A stretch of 64,000 nucleotides of DNA. It comes from Rhynchopus sp. YZ270_cl-10 (taxonomy: Eukaryota > Euglenozoa > Diplonemea > Diplonemida > Diplonemidae). The stretch lies in NCBI GenBank assembly GCA_964035575.1, contig OZ037920.1, positions 434,001-498,000 of the forward strand, given 5' to 3'. This document shows, one piece after another, positions 11,101 through 20,289 of the stretch. Numbering within the stretch: the stretch's first letter is position 1; each line of letters begins with the position of its first letter. The translations under genes were made by a program, and so were the position numbers. Below the pieces are notes generated by a model. The model did not search any database. It saw only the letters and a program-made list of their open reading frames with translations, and was not told the origin of the DNA.

Positions 11101-13750
11101 CCCGAGTGAGGCTGTGTCCAGGATGGCCAGAAAGGGGAGTGAACACACCACGATCGATACTGCAAGCAGCGACGCAGGGGATGGCATCACGCTGCATCAG
11201 TGCAACTCTGCAATCACCAGTGTGCGGGCAGCTTTGGAAGGCGCTGGGGTAACGAATGCGGCAAGGATGGGGTCCTATTATGGGTCTGTGGGGACAGACT
11301 TGGACCAGATTGACACCATCAAAACGGATGGGGTGCTGTTTGCCACGTGTCTCGACCACACTGCGACAACGGCGAATTCGAACACATCCCCAGCAACCCC
11401 TGCGTCTCCTGCGCGCATCGCATCGCAAAGCTCTGTTGGGTCATCACCTCTTCCGCCAGCAGTTGCTGCATGCGGGGTCACTGTTGCATACACCGGGGAA
11501 GCTGACAGCAGTGTTGCCAGCTCGGAAGGCTTGAATATGCGCCGTGCACGCGACCCAGATGCGTCGTACGAACGCAGCACCACAGAGGCGCAGTCGGCAC
11601 CCCCACGCAGACCCGAGGTGCCCCTGCTGCCCGCCTTATCCACAATGTCCTCGCCGCTTGTGGATGAGTGGATCAACCTCAACATCACCCCAGCCTCGCC
11701 CCGCCCAGATGAGCTCGACATCGACGACACGCGAGAGGACAACCGCAAATCACGCTCCCCAACGAGCTCAGTATGCACACCGAAGGCGGACCTCCATCTG
11801 CGGCAGAGTTTGTCGATTTTGAGTTCTGGGTCGAGTAGATTGGCTTTTACTATGCAGGCTGCGAGGGATGCGGTGATTTCGGGGAATCGCAAGGAGACAC
11901 ACGAGGCACTTGACCAGATTGGTGAACAGGTCCGACAAAGCCGTTTCCACGACCCCTTGGCGTACCGGCTGCTAGACGAGGTGAAGGTGCACATCGACGA
12001 CGACAGCGACGCCTGCAGCAGCCAATGCCTCTCACCACCACCTGGGAAGGCTGTGGCCTTGACTATGCTTGAAGAGCGCCTACGGCAGCTGGACTCCCTT
12101 GAATGCGAAGAGTCTGACGAGGATGAGTTCGACGACGACGCACAACCTGACTACGACGAAGACCTCCTCATCCCCGAGACGCTCTACTTCAAAGGCCACG
12201 ACATCGGCGGCAAGGCCACCAAAACAGCAGAAGAATACGACGGCTTCATCCCCAAGGCAAAGGAATGCTTTGCCCTCCGCATGCCCTACAAAGTCAACCC
12301 TACACAACTCCAAGACATGGCGCGTCTCAGCTCCGACGGCGTTCTTATAGAAGAAAACCACGAAGGTGGACTAGAAGTGACCATCAAAGACGCGCAGATG
12401 ACCCCCGAATCCTTAAAGCGAGCGCTCTCTTCTGTGGTCGGGGTGTCCCTCGATTTGGAAGAGCTCGACGCACCGGAGGAGGGGTGTGCGGAGCTGGTGG
12501 ACAACCTTTTGACATGGTACGCAGAGAAGCAAGGGGACGTTATCAGCGAGCTCGCTGCAAACCTCCGGTTCCCTACCCACATCCGCACCCGCAACCAGAA
12601 ACGCCGTGCGCTCGCCCGCATTGCACGCTCTTTAGAGGAAAAATCACGTCAGGTCGGCATCAACCCTGTTGAAGCCATGGTACTGCGGCAGTACACACAA
12701 AAACCAATGGATGTAGATCGCGATCTCGGCTGGGGTAACGTCCCTATGCCACCAAGCAGTGAAGACGATCTCGCTGCGCGTCTGGCAGTGGATGATTATG
12801 TACGCCGCTACAGCGATTGGGATTGGTCCTTAATGCTGACAGATGACACAAAACGGAATGGATCTTTGTTCAGCCCGGTGTGCTCTGCATTGCGCGACCA
12901 AGGTCCGAATGGGTCTATGAGTGCCTGGAGTGAAGCGGTTTTGCGGAAATGGATTAAATGGCTTTTCACTGTCGCCGCCGTCACACATCGGGAGACTCAG
13001 GTCAAAGAAGGGGCGGTTCTGTACCGTGGGCTTGGTGCAGGGGGACTACCTGAGAGCACTGTGCTCTCTCACCGTTGCATGCCGAAGGGCTGTTGTTTGA
13101 CGTGGCCGGCGCTTTCATCTCTTTCGTTTGACTGTAATCAAAGCCAGGCCTATATGTACGGTCGAGCTGCAAATTCAAACAACCGACCAAATGCAGAACG
13201 CCCAGGGACAATCCTCTTCCGCATCGAAGGCATCGAATCCGGCATGTGTCTCAACACTCTTTCACAATATCCTGAAGAGAACGAAGTCTTGGTCGGCCCT
13301 CTCATGACATTCGAAGTGCAATGTGTCAGTGAAGACAGAGAAAACCCTTTTGACTGTGGGCTAAACATTACGATGAAGTGTGTAGGGCTGTTGGGGGACG
13401 CGATGGAGGAGATGAGGGGCGATTTGCATGGTTTCCTTGAAGATGTACGGGCGGATGCAAGCGCTGCGTATCAGTCGTTGATTCCTTCATTGTCGCCGTC
13501 ACCACAAAGCCACCCCTTCGCGTTGTCACCTGGATGCTCTCCATGTGTCTCCCCCAAAGCCCGTAGACAAGAAGACCCTCCGCTATCCATGAACGGTGTC
13601 CGTCGTGTTTCTGAGGTAGAAGGGCTCCTTTACCGTGGTATAAGCAGCCTCTCGCTTTCACCCTCGTGCGCACCAGCATCGCCAAAGCCTGGAAGAAAAG
13701 GGTGGGTAAAACATCGGGTCAACCATTTAGATAAAACCATTGAGTTGTAA
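8138..13750 (+). CDS. Giant Ser-rich protein with C-terminal ADP-ribosyltransferase-like domain
   Basis: One uninterrupted frame of 1870 residues. Residues 1 to about 1230 are low-complexity, rich in Ser, Thr, Pro and Glu, and probably disordered. An acidic patch lies near 1320-1340. Residues about 1345-1560 look folded but are not recognised. Residues about 1590-1740 resemble mono-ADP-ribosyltransferases of the R-S-E type: VLYRGLG with Arg1630, a WPALSSLSFD segment around Ser1660-Ser1663, and YPEENEVLVGP with Glu1714-x-Glu1716. In that family these three motifs bind NAD+ and transfer ADP-ribose to protein side chains. No signal peptide or membrane segment is seen, so it is probably cytosolic, with the long N-terminus as a regulatory or docking region. 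The domain call rests on motifs only. The start is the first ATG after an AG-ended pyrimidine tract. A T-rich 3' flank follows. Confidence 0.8.
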   Translation: MGDFSAVLPDRTHCSPSRSTQGHEYYKRPVPRKKYYGGPVAEDSSAGLQRRVSVDPGVSVKPSSTARSLCSRAYSPSTWSMVSAVSGGSIREDSAHSLASTRGPQSPTLPQTAVASTFTQTQHVVSTLHSPRREVRHPPPLAQSLSPPGRQTLQVGVPLVGKPLRPQAEVMGETRRSCDSSCHDDGSSSVLMQTLESFTQSGVSGASEHRAENTHHTPQSSPSSLSCHTSAAATSTTHSSLAYECAESTPAELLLRTMGTVSLDDSSTSTGRLQTSSRQTSVETPSEPPVEASVGLHSVVSAAEEECAPIVEKTVLCLCREPHCCCADVDNGLGRSVSSFSSSSEDAVGSCLIAVSPPCEDLVLAWTDCREEDGEDTPRQGELLPIGSATSQDYSMLPPSASGAHLDLLGDELSADHLSRTATSEATSASCETYQPALNRVISVETAVVMNRRRSSTVTPEASEAPASPDVFSDDTQHAKTVPACGDMYRTESSSSADTAGPSELTKVSSSATPFSPPAPPPSEYNSRGPELTPTASFEFAGDHLEHTDPTDDELRGTGSESVTPFFATEQDRAVSPFYGPTSHTKSSSGISDGSHRGNWGPPFSPETQPSGYETSGNMELLSPLTAVPMPRPRCIDVSKVAVAASVALAVASGVEEAVRECAVSQRRERALMCSSVLTEVDNLINDHSSDGSDVPPESSSPPQISTNSEVPSGVTRDLFTATLLEVDSDLAVSNTVISPHDSTTADVCSALSSPERRDTLGDSGVMATLSPDSTTQHTVSLTAGCITPPTPLDLQGGTTLSVVLPPAARRIPRVDVNEESGNVSPNSCVSPRQLSSSGWLTEPEVSPRETQQMQQKQYPRDVVCLNITQGTTGSSSSSSGVVAPSAVLSAEGGLQGHSTGLQVLSDVATDGSDAVTPDGAALAPPERDPYPCSIEEERRGEADLESRSAVPIEVLLALAQSGSGFAEREAPAVLPEREGSSFGAPAVPSEAVSRMARKGSEHTTIDTASSDAGDGITLHQCNSAITSVRAALEGAGVTNAARMGSYYGSVGTDLDQIDTIKTDGVLFATCLDHTATTANSNTSPATPASPARIASQSSVGSSPLPPAVAACGVTVAYTGEADSSVASSEGLNMRRARDPDASYERSTTEAQSAPPRRPEVPLLPALSTMSSPLVDEWINLNITPASPRPDELDIDDTREDNRKSRSPTSSVCTPKADLHLRQSLSILSSGSSRLAFTMQAARDAVISGNRKETHEALDQIGEQVRQSRFHDPLAYRLLDEVKVHIDDDSDACSSQCLSPPPGKAVALTMLEERLRQLDSLECEESDEDEFDDDAQPDYDEDLLIPETLYFKGHDIGGKATKTAEEYDGFIPKAKECFALRMPYKVNPTQLQDMARLSSDGVLIEENHEGGLEVTIKDAQMTPESLKRALSSVVGVSLDLEELDAPEEGCAELVDNLLTWYAEKQGDVISELAANLRFPTHIRTRNQKRRALARIARSLEEKSRQVGINPVEAMVLRQYTQKPMDVDRDLGWGNVPMPPSSEDDLAARLAVDDYVRRYSDWDWSLMLTDDTKRNGSLFSPVCSALRDQGPNGSMSAWSEAVLRKWIKWLFTVAAVTHRETQVKEGAVLYRGLGAGGLPESTVLSHRCMPKGCCLTWPALSSLSFDCNQSQAYMYGRAANSNNRPNAERPGTILFRIEGIESGMCLNTLSQYPEENEVLVGPLMTFEVQCVSEDRENPFDCGLNITMKCVGLLGDAMEEMRGDLHGFLEDVRADASAAYQSLIPSLSPSPQSHPFALSPGCSPCVSPKARRQEDPPLSMNGVRRVSEVEGLLYRGISSLSLSPSCAPASPKPGRKGWVKHRVNHLDKTIEL

Positions 13751-14038
13751 TCATTCCCTTTTTTGTTTAGGCAACGAAAAGGGTTTAAAAAGGGGAGAGA
13801 GAGTGATAGTGATTCTTTTCTATTGTAGATAAAATTCTGGATGTGAAAGAAAGAGAAAAAATAAGGTAGAGTTGCGTATTGTGTGTGTGGTTAGTTTCTT
13901 CCCTCCATTTTCCCCAATCTCGTTTCTTCATCTCTGAAAGAAAAGAATGCCAAAATAAAATTGGTCCTTTAAAAAAAGGAATATTTTTGATTTTTTGGTG
14001 TGTGTTTTATCTTTTTTACGTTCTTTCACAAAAGGAAA

Positions 14039-14106
14039 GTGGATATTGCATCAACTGTGGCAAACACAACCGAGGCAACCTACACTGTTCTAACAATTTA
14101 TCAAAG
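14039..14106 (+). repeat. A-tailed short element, family 2, representative copy
   Basis: Core GTGGATATTGCATCAACTGT, then GGCAACACAACCGAGGCAAC and CTACACTACTCCAACAATTT, ending ATCAAA plus an A run. Copies: 5285-5348, 14039-14106, 16629-16692, 18572-18635, 31282-31345, a short form at 32110-32158 and a deletion form at 35370-35420; one on the - strand at 50209-50273. A-run ends and dispersed, partly deleted copies suggest RNA-mediated spread, as in SINEs, though no tRNA-like promoter boxes are visible. Confidence 0.6.
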
Positions 14107-14110
14107 AAAT

Positions 14111-14183
14111 AAAAGGCTTCGGCCAATATCGAGTACAGACCCTACTAGCCCGAAGTGGGCTCTTGGGTGATTGTCGACACAAC
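14111..14183 (+). repeat. Short dispersed element, family 8, representative copy
   Basis: Core AAAGGCTTCGGCCAA, GAGTACAGACCC, and a 3' end GTGATTGTCGACACAAC before an A run. Full copies are at 14111-14183, 32301-32373 and 36776-36843. Partial 3' ends are at 25276-25300, 32490-32516 and 61475-61508. Confidence 0.55.
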
Positions 14184-14233
14184 AAAAAAAAAAATTATCA
14201 TCGTGTTCATCAGCGGTTACCTAACAACGTTTT

Positions 14234-14284
14234 GTATAGTGGAGTTCATCCTCGGGTGTCTACACTAATACAACCAAGTTTTCA
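14234..14284 (+). repeat. A-tailed short element, family 3, representative copy
   Basis: Core TAGTGGAGCTCATCCTCGGG then TGTCTACACTAATACAACCA and AGTTTTCAAAA. TAGTG pairs with CACTA, and inside it CATCC pairs with GGGTG. Copies: 14234-14284, 20622-20677, 31214-31267, 32041-32094, 33054-33108, 36709-36758, 37756-37808; all + strand. Copies at 32041 and 33054 share a preceding block ATCATCGCG plus TCTGCGGTGACA/GTAAAA, so the unit may be longer there. Confidence 0.6.
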
Positions 14285-15869
14285 AAAAAAAACAAAAACC
14301 AAAAACAAAACAATGCCTAACGATTCCTTTGTAGGATATTCACGTCGCTCGGGGGCAGGTCAGTGGTGAAACTATTGTATCACTGCCCCGCACCACACAA
14401 AGGTTGCTGCGAAGAGAAGAGAAAAAAGCCCCTCCATTTGCTTTCCCATTGAGGAAGTGGTTTATTCAAATAATTTGGGGATTTTTTTTTTTTTTTTGTT
14501 TCTTTCGGTCACACTCAGGGTATTTCCTAATTTGCTTCCGCTTCCGGGGATTTGGAAAAAATTGGCCAGGGAAAAAATTTGCGGGGAAAAATTAGGGACG
14601 TATTTAAAGTGCTTATTTTTTGATATTTTCCCGAAAAAAGTATATTCGCTGTTCTGGATCGCTCCAATCATTCAAATAAAGCAGTTTTCGGGAATTTTTA
14701 TTTTTACCGATGTTGGGTACCGTGCGCCTGCGGCGCTGCCTGTTCCTACCAGTTTCTACAGGCAAACACTTGGCCCCTTTGCCTTACACTGACGGGTTTT
14801 GACCAAAACCAAGGACTTGTCCATTTCGTCAAATTGACCCCACCACAGAACGGACGGATTCCGGAAATGCAAATGCCGGTGTTTTCGGGCATTTTCATGT
14901 TTTCAGGATCAGGGAGAGAAAATCTGGGTTGTGGGATTTACCTGGTCCCCTTTTCCTTACACTCATTTTGACCAACACCAAGAACTTGGCCATTTCGGCA
15001 AATTGACCCCACCACAGCGCGGACGGATTCCGGAAATGCCATTCGCGGTGTGTTTTGGGCCTGAAAACCTACCGTTTCTTCAGGGAAAAAATTTGCTTCC
15101 GGATGTCGAAAATTTCCGGAAAAGTTCCGAAATTAGGAAACACCCTGGTCACACTTCTATTATTTGGTGTAGAATCGGATGTGTGCAGATGAGCGGTACA
15201 TTCATCTTTCAAGTTGCCTTTTTTTCTTCTTTTTTTTTATTTCCCTAAAAAAAAATATTGAAGTCCCATTCCGTTTCTTTCCATGATGGAACGGTGCTGA
15301 CTCATACCGCACATACCCTACCAGAAAAGAGGGGGTGTCCGCAGCACGTTTATCTGCAACAGCTTTACTCATTTATGTCCTCCATTCATCTTATCACATA
15401 TTTGTGCTCTTCCATCCGGGGCTGGCATCGTGCGTCAGTCGGAGTTATTTTATGCATCAATAACTTCATCCCCCTTTTTTTGTTACCGTTTTTTCGGTTT
15501 AACCACGCTTCATATTTCACTCAAAAAAAAATCACACTTTCCTCATTTAAGAAGGAGAGTAACGCAAGCAGAGAAGACACTATTTGATACTCCCACATGG
15601 CTGAGCACAAGAGAGTCTTAGCTTAGGTTTTTAGGTTCAGCATTAGGGGGGTCTGTTTTCGATGCATGTACCCCTATCCGGCGATAGGTGATACAATACA
15701 TCGTTTCCTAAGTTCATCATCTCAGCTTCCTTTCAAATCCAGTTGAGTGAGTTTCAACCCCCCTCGCCACTAAGTTGACTGTCTCTGTGAGGTGTGTCTG
15801 CACTCATTAAGTATCATCCTCCTTCGGGTTGCGGTCTTTGTGAGGCGTGTGTATCTCAGATTAGTTTAC

Positions 15870-16000
15870 GTAGGGTGGGCACCTGACATAGCGACCTTTA
15901 ACTACCCGTCTTGAAACACGGACCAAGGAGTCTAACACGTGTGCAAGGCTTAGGGTGTCAAACCCATAAGCCGCACTGAAAGGGAGATGTGTCTAGCCTG
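15870..16000 (+). rRNA. Partial LSU (28S-type) rRNA fragment
   Basis: Contains the near-universal eukaryotic LSU block CCCGTCTTGAAACACGGACC followed by AAGGAGTCTAACACG. Next come GTGTGCAAGGCTTAGGGTGT and AAACCCATAAGCCGCACTGA, then AAGGGAGATG, in the order and spacing of the large-subunit helix that precedes the TAGCTGGTTCC region. Upstream, GACATAGCGACCTTTAACTA fits the expected neighbouring strand. Homology fades before about 15870 and stops by 16000, where unrelated T-rich DNA begins, and no other LSU parts lie nearby. It is therefore either an rDNA piece inserted here (a pseudogene) or one module of a naturally fragmented rRNA, as known in Euglenozoa. The first is simpler. Confidence 0.85.
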
Positions 16001-17999
16001 TTTATCCACACCACATTCCCCTCCCCCTTTGACTGACAAAAAACTAAATGAACCAGGAGACAGAAAACCTTCCATAACAACGAACAAAAAGGAAGCAAAC
16101 GAAAACTTTTTTTATGATGAAATCATAGTGGAGCTCATCCAAGAAAAAATACAACAAATGAAACCACAACGTAAAATTAACAAGCAACACCATAACAGCT
16201 CCTCCAACACCCGATGATGTTTTATGCCCTAAGACAGAGGTGTTTCGTCTATCGGATTAGGGAGTTTTTTTTGTGTGTATGTGTTTTTGACAGCTCAGTT
16301 TGTGTCAGTGGCGATAAACGGAAAAAAGAAAAAGTTATTTTTTTTTTCTTTGTTTTCTTTTATTCACTTGTCACATTCTGAAGTCAGATTCTATTTTGTT
16401 TCTCAGTCATTTTTCTTAAGATTAACAGTTTTGTTGAAGAGATGTGCTTCCGTGAGGTGCATATATGTCCCCCCCTTTTCCTCTTCCATGAAGTCTGTCA
16501 ATTTATTTTTTATTTTTTTTTAGTTCTTCCCCCTTCCCCCCCTCCACGCTATGCTTCACACCTCTTCACTTACTCAAATAACCCCCTCTCACCTTACTGT
16601 CATGGAGGGGGTTTGACACTAAAAACAAAGTGGAAATTGCATCAACTGTGGCAACACAACCGAGACAACCTACACTACTCCAATAATTTATCAAAAAAAC
16701 AATTTTTTTCTCTTCTTTTGTTGTTCTTTTTTGGTACAGCCGGTACCAAGGTACACTGTTCACGAGAGGGCTTTGTATTTCAACTCTACTTTTTTTTTTT
16801 TAGCTAAACATCCTCACATGGAAGTGCGAGATTCAAGTTCGCGATGCCGCAGTTCCTGTCCTGCGCCGTCTTTTTTGCTTTTTCACACCTTTATTGTGTG
16901 ATCAAGGTGACGAAGCACGAGATGCTTAGGTTCATCTTATAAAACCCCCCCTTTTTTTTCTCTCTTTTCCATTGCCCGCGTCCTCCTATATACGGTGAGG
17001 CGTTTAACTGAATGGTTCATGTTCATATCCCATAGTCTCTTCCCAGCCTCGTACGACTCAGCGTTCCCTTCCCGATTTTTTTTGTCCCCCATTTTTATTT
17101 TATTATTTTTTGAGTACTGAACAACAGTCAAGATTGAGCATGATCTGACAAAGACAACAACCATTATTGATACGAACAAGGTAGATGTTCCTCTTCTTCA
17201 GTTTCCCTTCTTTTATTTTTTTTTTTTTGCTCCCTTTTTTTTTGTCTGTACTTTTTTTGGGTAAATTGCGATATCACGTATACTTTTTTTCTCTTTTTGC
17301 ATGAGCTCGACTGATATGCGTTTTAGCACGTTTCAACTGCTCTTTTTCTTCTTCTTCCGGTTTGCGATAACACGTACACAAAAAGTGTACGTGTAATCAG
17401 AAACGGAAAAAAGGTGTAGTGCTTTCGGAAATCGATCAACGACCTGTCAGCGACCTGTCAATATCGACCCCCTCCCGGAGCACCATATACGTATTCTCGC
17501 GATTTCCCCTTTCAATTTCTGTTGAAGGAAAATAATTGAAATTTGTGTGCGAACAGCGAGACACATTCATTATTCAAGGCTTCTTTGAATTTTTTTTTGG
17601 CTCATCTCGCAGACAAATAAAGGGCAGTGAAATGTGTCATTTGAGGGTTTCTTTGGAAACAAAAAAGTTGCGTTACATCGTCGGCTACTAACCACACAAT
17701 GAAGAAAGAAACAAAACAAACACACAAGATGATAAGGTACCTAGACATGAATGGGGTGATTTAGAAAACCTCTCGGCGAAAGCCAAGAGGTTTTATAAGC
17801 AAACCTCTTACCCCCCCCTCGTCTTTCGTCACATCATGTTGTCATCACTTTCCATCAAGCAAAGGAAAAGAAAAGGGTTAGGCCACAGTTTTCCCCCCCA
17901 TTTTTGGTGCTTTCTGGAGACACATTTCCCTCCCGAAGCAGGTTTATTTACTATTGTTTGTGTGAAACTGCTTGGGAGCGAAGGTCATACGCGCCCCAA

Positions 18000-18040
<41 letters not shown>

Positions 18041-19172
18041 ATTTTTTCATTTTGAACTACTTTTATAAAACATTGTGCGTGGTGAGGTTTTTTTTATATT
18101 TTTTCTCCAGCCTGCGTCCTCCGGTGTATGGTGAGGCGTTTGCTCTTTCAACTTCTCTTTTTTTTTCTTCTATGAAACGTGTTTCTTGCATAAAACAAAG
18201 TCTGCGGTTTTCTGAAATGTTTTGTCAATACAGCTTTAACCCTTCTTTAGAGTCTGGGTAAAACGAGAGACACATTGGGGTATTTTTTCCCTCTCTTTTT
18301 CTGGGAACATTATTGATCCCTATACCTATGCTCTTAATCCATTGAATGTATATGTTGAAATACTCTTTTTTCTATGCCTTCTTTTCTTTTCTTCTTCTTT
18401 CAGAAAAAGAATGTATATGAAATACTCTTTTCTATTTCTGGCTGCTTTGAATCCGGAGAAACGAATATTTCTCTCCTTTGTATCTGCAAGTCTCCGTGGT
18501 GGTTTTCTTCCTTCTTTGAAAGACGCAGGTTGATTTCACAGTTCTTTTTTGCTTTCTTTCAAAAAGACGTAGAGTAGATATTGCACCAACTCTGGCAACA
18601 CAACCGAGGCAGTAACACTATTCCAACAATTTATCAAAATAATAAAAAACCAAAAAAAAAAAAAACAAATTAGAAATGTATCAAATCTCATTAGATGAGC
18701 GCATAGTGATGCACATTTCATCTTTTCATCTTTTCTCTATTATTTATTGGGCGGTTGTGAACCGCCTCCGTTCTCTTTAACGGTACGGAACACCCACGTC
18801 CCCACTCTTTTTGCATGAGCTCGACTGAGATGCGTTTTTATCACGTTTCAACTACCCTTTATTTTTTTCTTCCTCCTCACTCTTCACACCTTAAGTTTTG
18901 TCTCAGTCTTGACTGAAGAACGAAAACAGATGGCTAGAACATCCACAACGATTTTTTCTTCTTTCCCCCCCCCGCAATAGCCTACGAACCAAAAACATAC
19001 TCCCTCCTTCTTTTTTTTTTGAACAGTCTTTTTATTTAACGCATTTTCCAGGGGGGCAAATAATGCACGGTATCTTTCAATACCTACCCCCTCTCGGCGC
19101 GAAGAAAACCAAATGCAAAGTGTATTCAAGCGTTAAATTTACAAGAAAAAAAAATCTCTTTTTTTTTTTCCA
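16001..19172. other. Intergenic 3.2 kb; T-rich, several short repeats
   Basis: Holds family 2 units (16629-16692, 18572-18635), a family 4 hairpin (16748-16790), a family 1 hairpin (16904-16940), family 5 (16974-17010, 18111-18160) and family 6 units (17298-17355 and 18808-18860; GCATGAGCTCGACTGA then ATGCGTTTT and CACGTTTCAACT). It also has a perfect hairpin CACGTACAC-AAAAA-GTGTACGTG (17371-17393), and a small inverted-repeat unit at 17417-17494 that recurs at 57438. No gene supported; the short open frames are in T-run DNA. Confidence 0.55.
17417..17494. repeat. Short inverted-repeat unit, two copies in the window
   Basis: Shared with 57438-57495: GTGCTTTCGGAA at one end and CCTCCCGGAGCACC at the other, which partly pair, with CAACGACCTGTCA and ATATCGACC between. 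This copy has an extra internal repeat of the CGACCTGTCA segment. Confidence 0.6.
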
Positions 19173-20289
19173 TATGGGTCGATTTCAAAACCCCCCCCCC
19201 CAAAAACACGGGTCGGGAAAGATCTTTTTTTTTTTTTTTTTTTTCGAGAAAAAAAATCCTCTTCTCCCGAAAAAAAAAAAAAAAAAAAAGATTTTTGGGA
19301 GAAAAAAAAAAAGAGAAAAGATTTGAAAATCCTGGGAAAATCCTGAAAAAATCCTGAAAAATCCTGGAAAAATCCATGAAATTTCATGAAAAATCTCGAG
19401 ATCTTGAGAAATCTTTGAAAAAAAAAAAAAAGATTTTCAAAATCTTTTTTTTTTTTTTTCCCAAAAAGATTTTTCAAAATCCCAAAAATCTTTTTTATCT
19501 TTTTTTTGAGAAAAAAAAGATTTTCAAGATCTTTTTCATCTTTTTTTCTCTTTTTTTCCTTTTTTTTTCAGGATTTTTCAAAGATCTCAAAGATCTCGAG
19601 AGATCCTGAAAAAAAAAGACAAAAATCCTGAAAATCTTGATTTTTTTTTTTTTTCTCCCGAGATTCTCGAAAAAAGACAAAAAAAGACAAAAGATCTTTC
19701 CCGACCCGTGCAAAAAGTTCTTTTTTGTCTTTTTCATGATATAGGCAGTTTTTTTGCAGTCTGAGGTCCGGAACCGCCCCAAAAACGATTTTCTGGGAGG
19801 TTTTGGGTGGTTTTGGGGCGAAATGGACCTTTTTTGACCATTTTTATGGTATTTTTAGGCTGTTTTTGGCCCTTCTTCTTACACAGCCTATTGGGGGTCA
19901 AAATAGCTATTTTTGACCAAAAAACACAATTTATTTGACGCCAGGAGGCCTCCGTTGGCCCAAATATATCCCAAAAATGGGCTGTGAGCCCAATCCGACC
20001 TGTTTTGGGCACATTTGGCACTTTTCTTGGTGCTTATTTGATGTTTTTTGGTCAAAAATAGCTATTTTGACCCCCCAATAGGCTGTGTAGAAGAAGGGCC
20101 AAAAACAGCCTAAAAATACCATAAAAATGGTCAAAAAAGGTCCATTTCGCCCCAAAACCACCCAAAACCTCCCAGAAAATCGTTTTTGGGGCGGTTCCGG
20201 ACCTCAGACTGCAAAAAAACTGCCTATATCATGAAAAAGACAAAAAAGAACTTTTGGGGGGGGGGGGTTTTTTTGAAATCGACCCATAT
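19173..20289. mobile_element. Foldback-type element with long inverted arms
   Basis: Terminal inverted repeats ATATGGGTCGATTTCAAAA at both ends, each next to a C or G run. An inner pair of arms (about 19712-19925 and 20035-20250) is a near-perfect inverted repeat of roughly 215 bp around a 110-bp spacer. A third inverted pair, CACGGGTCGGGAAAGATC, lies at about 19206 and 19690-19710. Between these, the left part is made of A/T runs with repeated AAATCCTG and AAATCTCGAG motifs. No transposase is visible. ATAT at the ends could be part of the element or a 4-bp target duplication. The arms would make a very stable hairpin in RNA. Confidence 0.7.

Larger units (their letters stand above)
13751..15869. 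other. Intergenic; A-tailed repeat cluster and diverged tandem segment
   Basis: Three A-tailed short units follow each other: family 2 (14039-14106), family 8 (14111-14183) and family 3 (14234-14284). From about 14780 to 15080 two diverged copies of a roughly 170-bp segment occur, sharing AATTGACCCCACCACAG and GGACGGATTCCGGAAATGC; relatives of this segment appear near 28500 and 51110. A family 7 unit lies at 15402-15470. The DNA between 15640 and 15870 may be a diverged upstream part of the rRNA fragment that follows. No protein gene seen. Confidence 0.55.
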
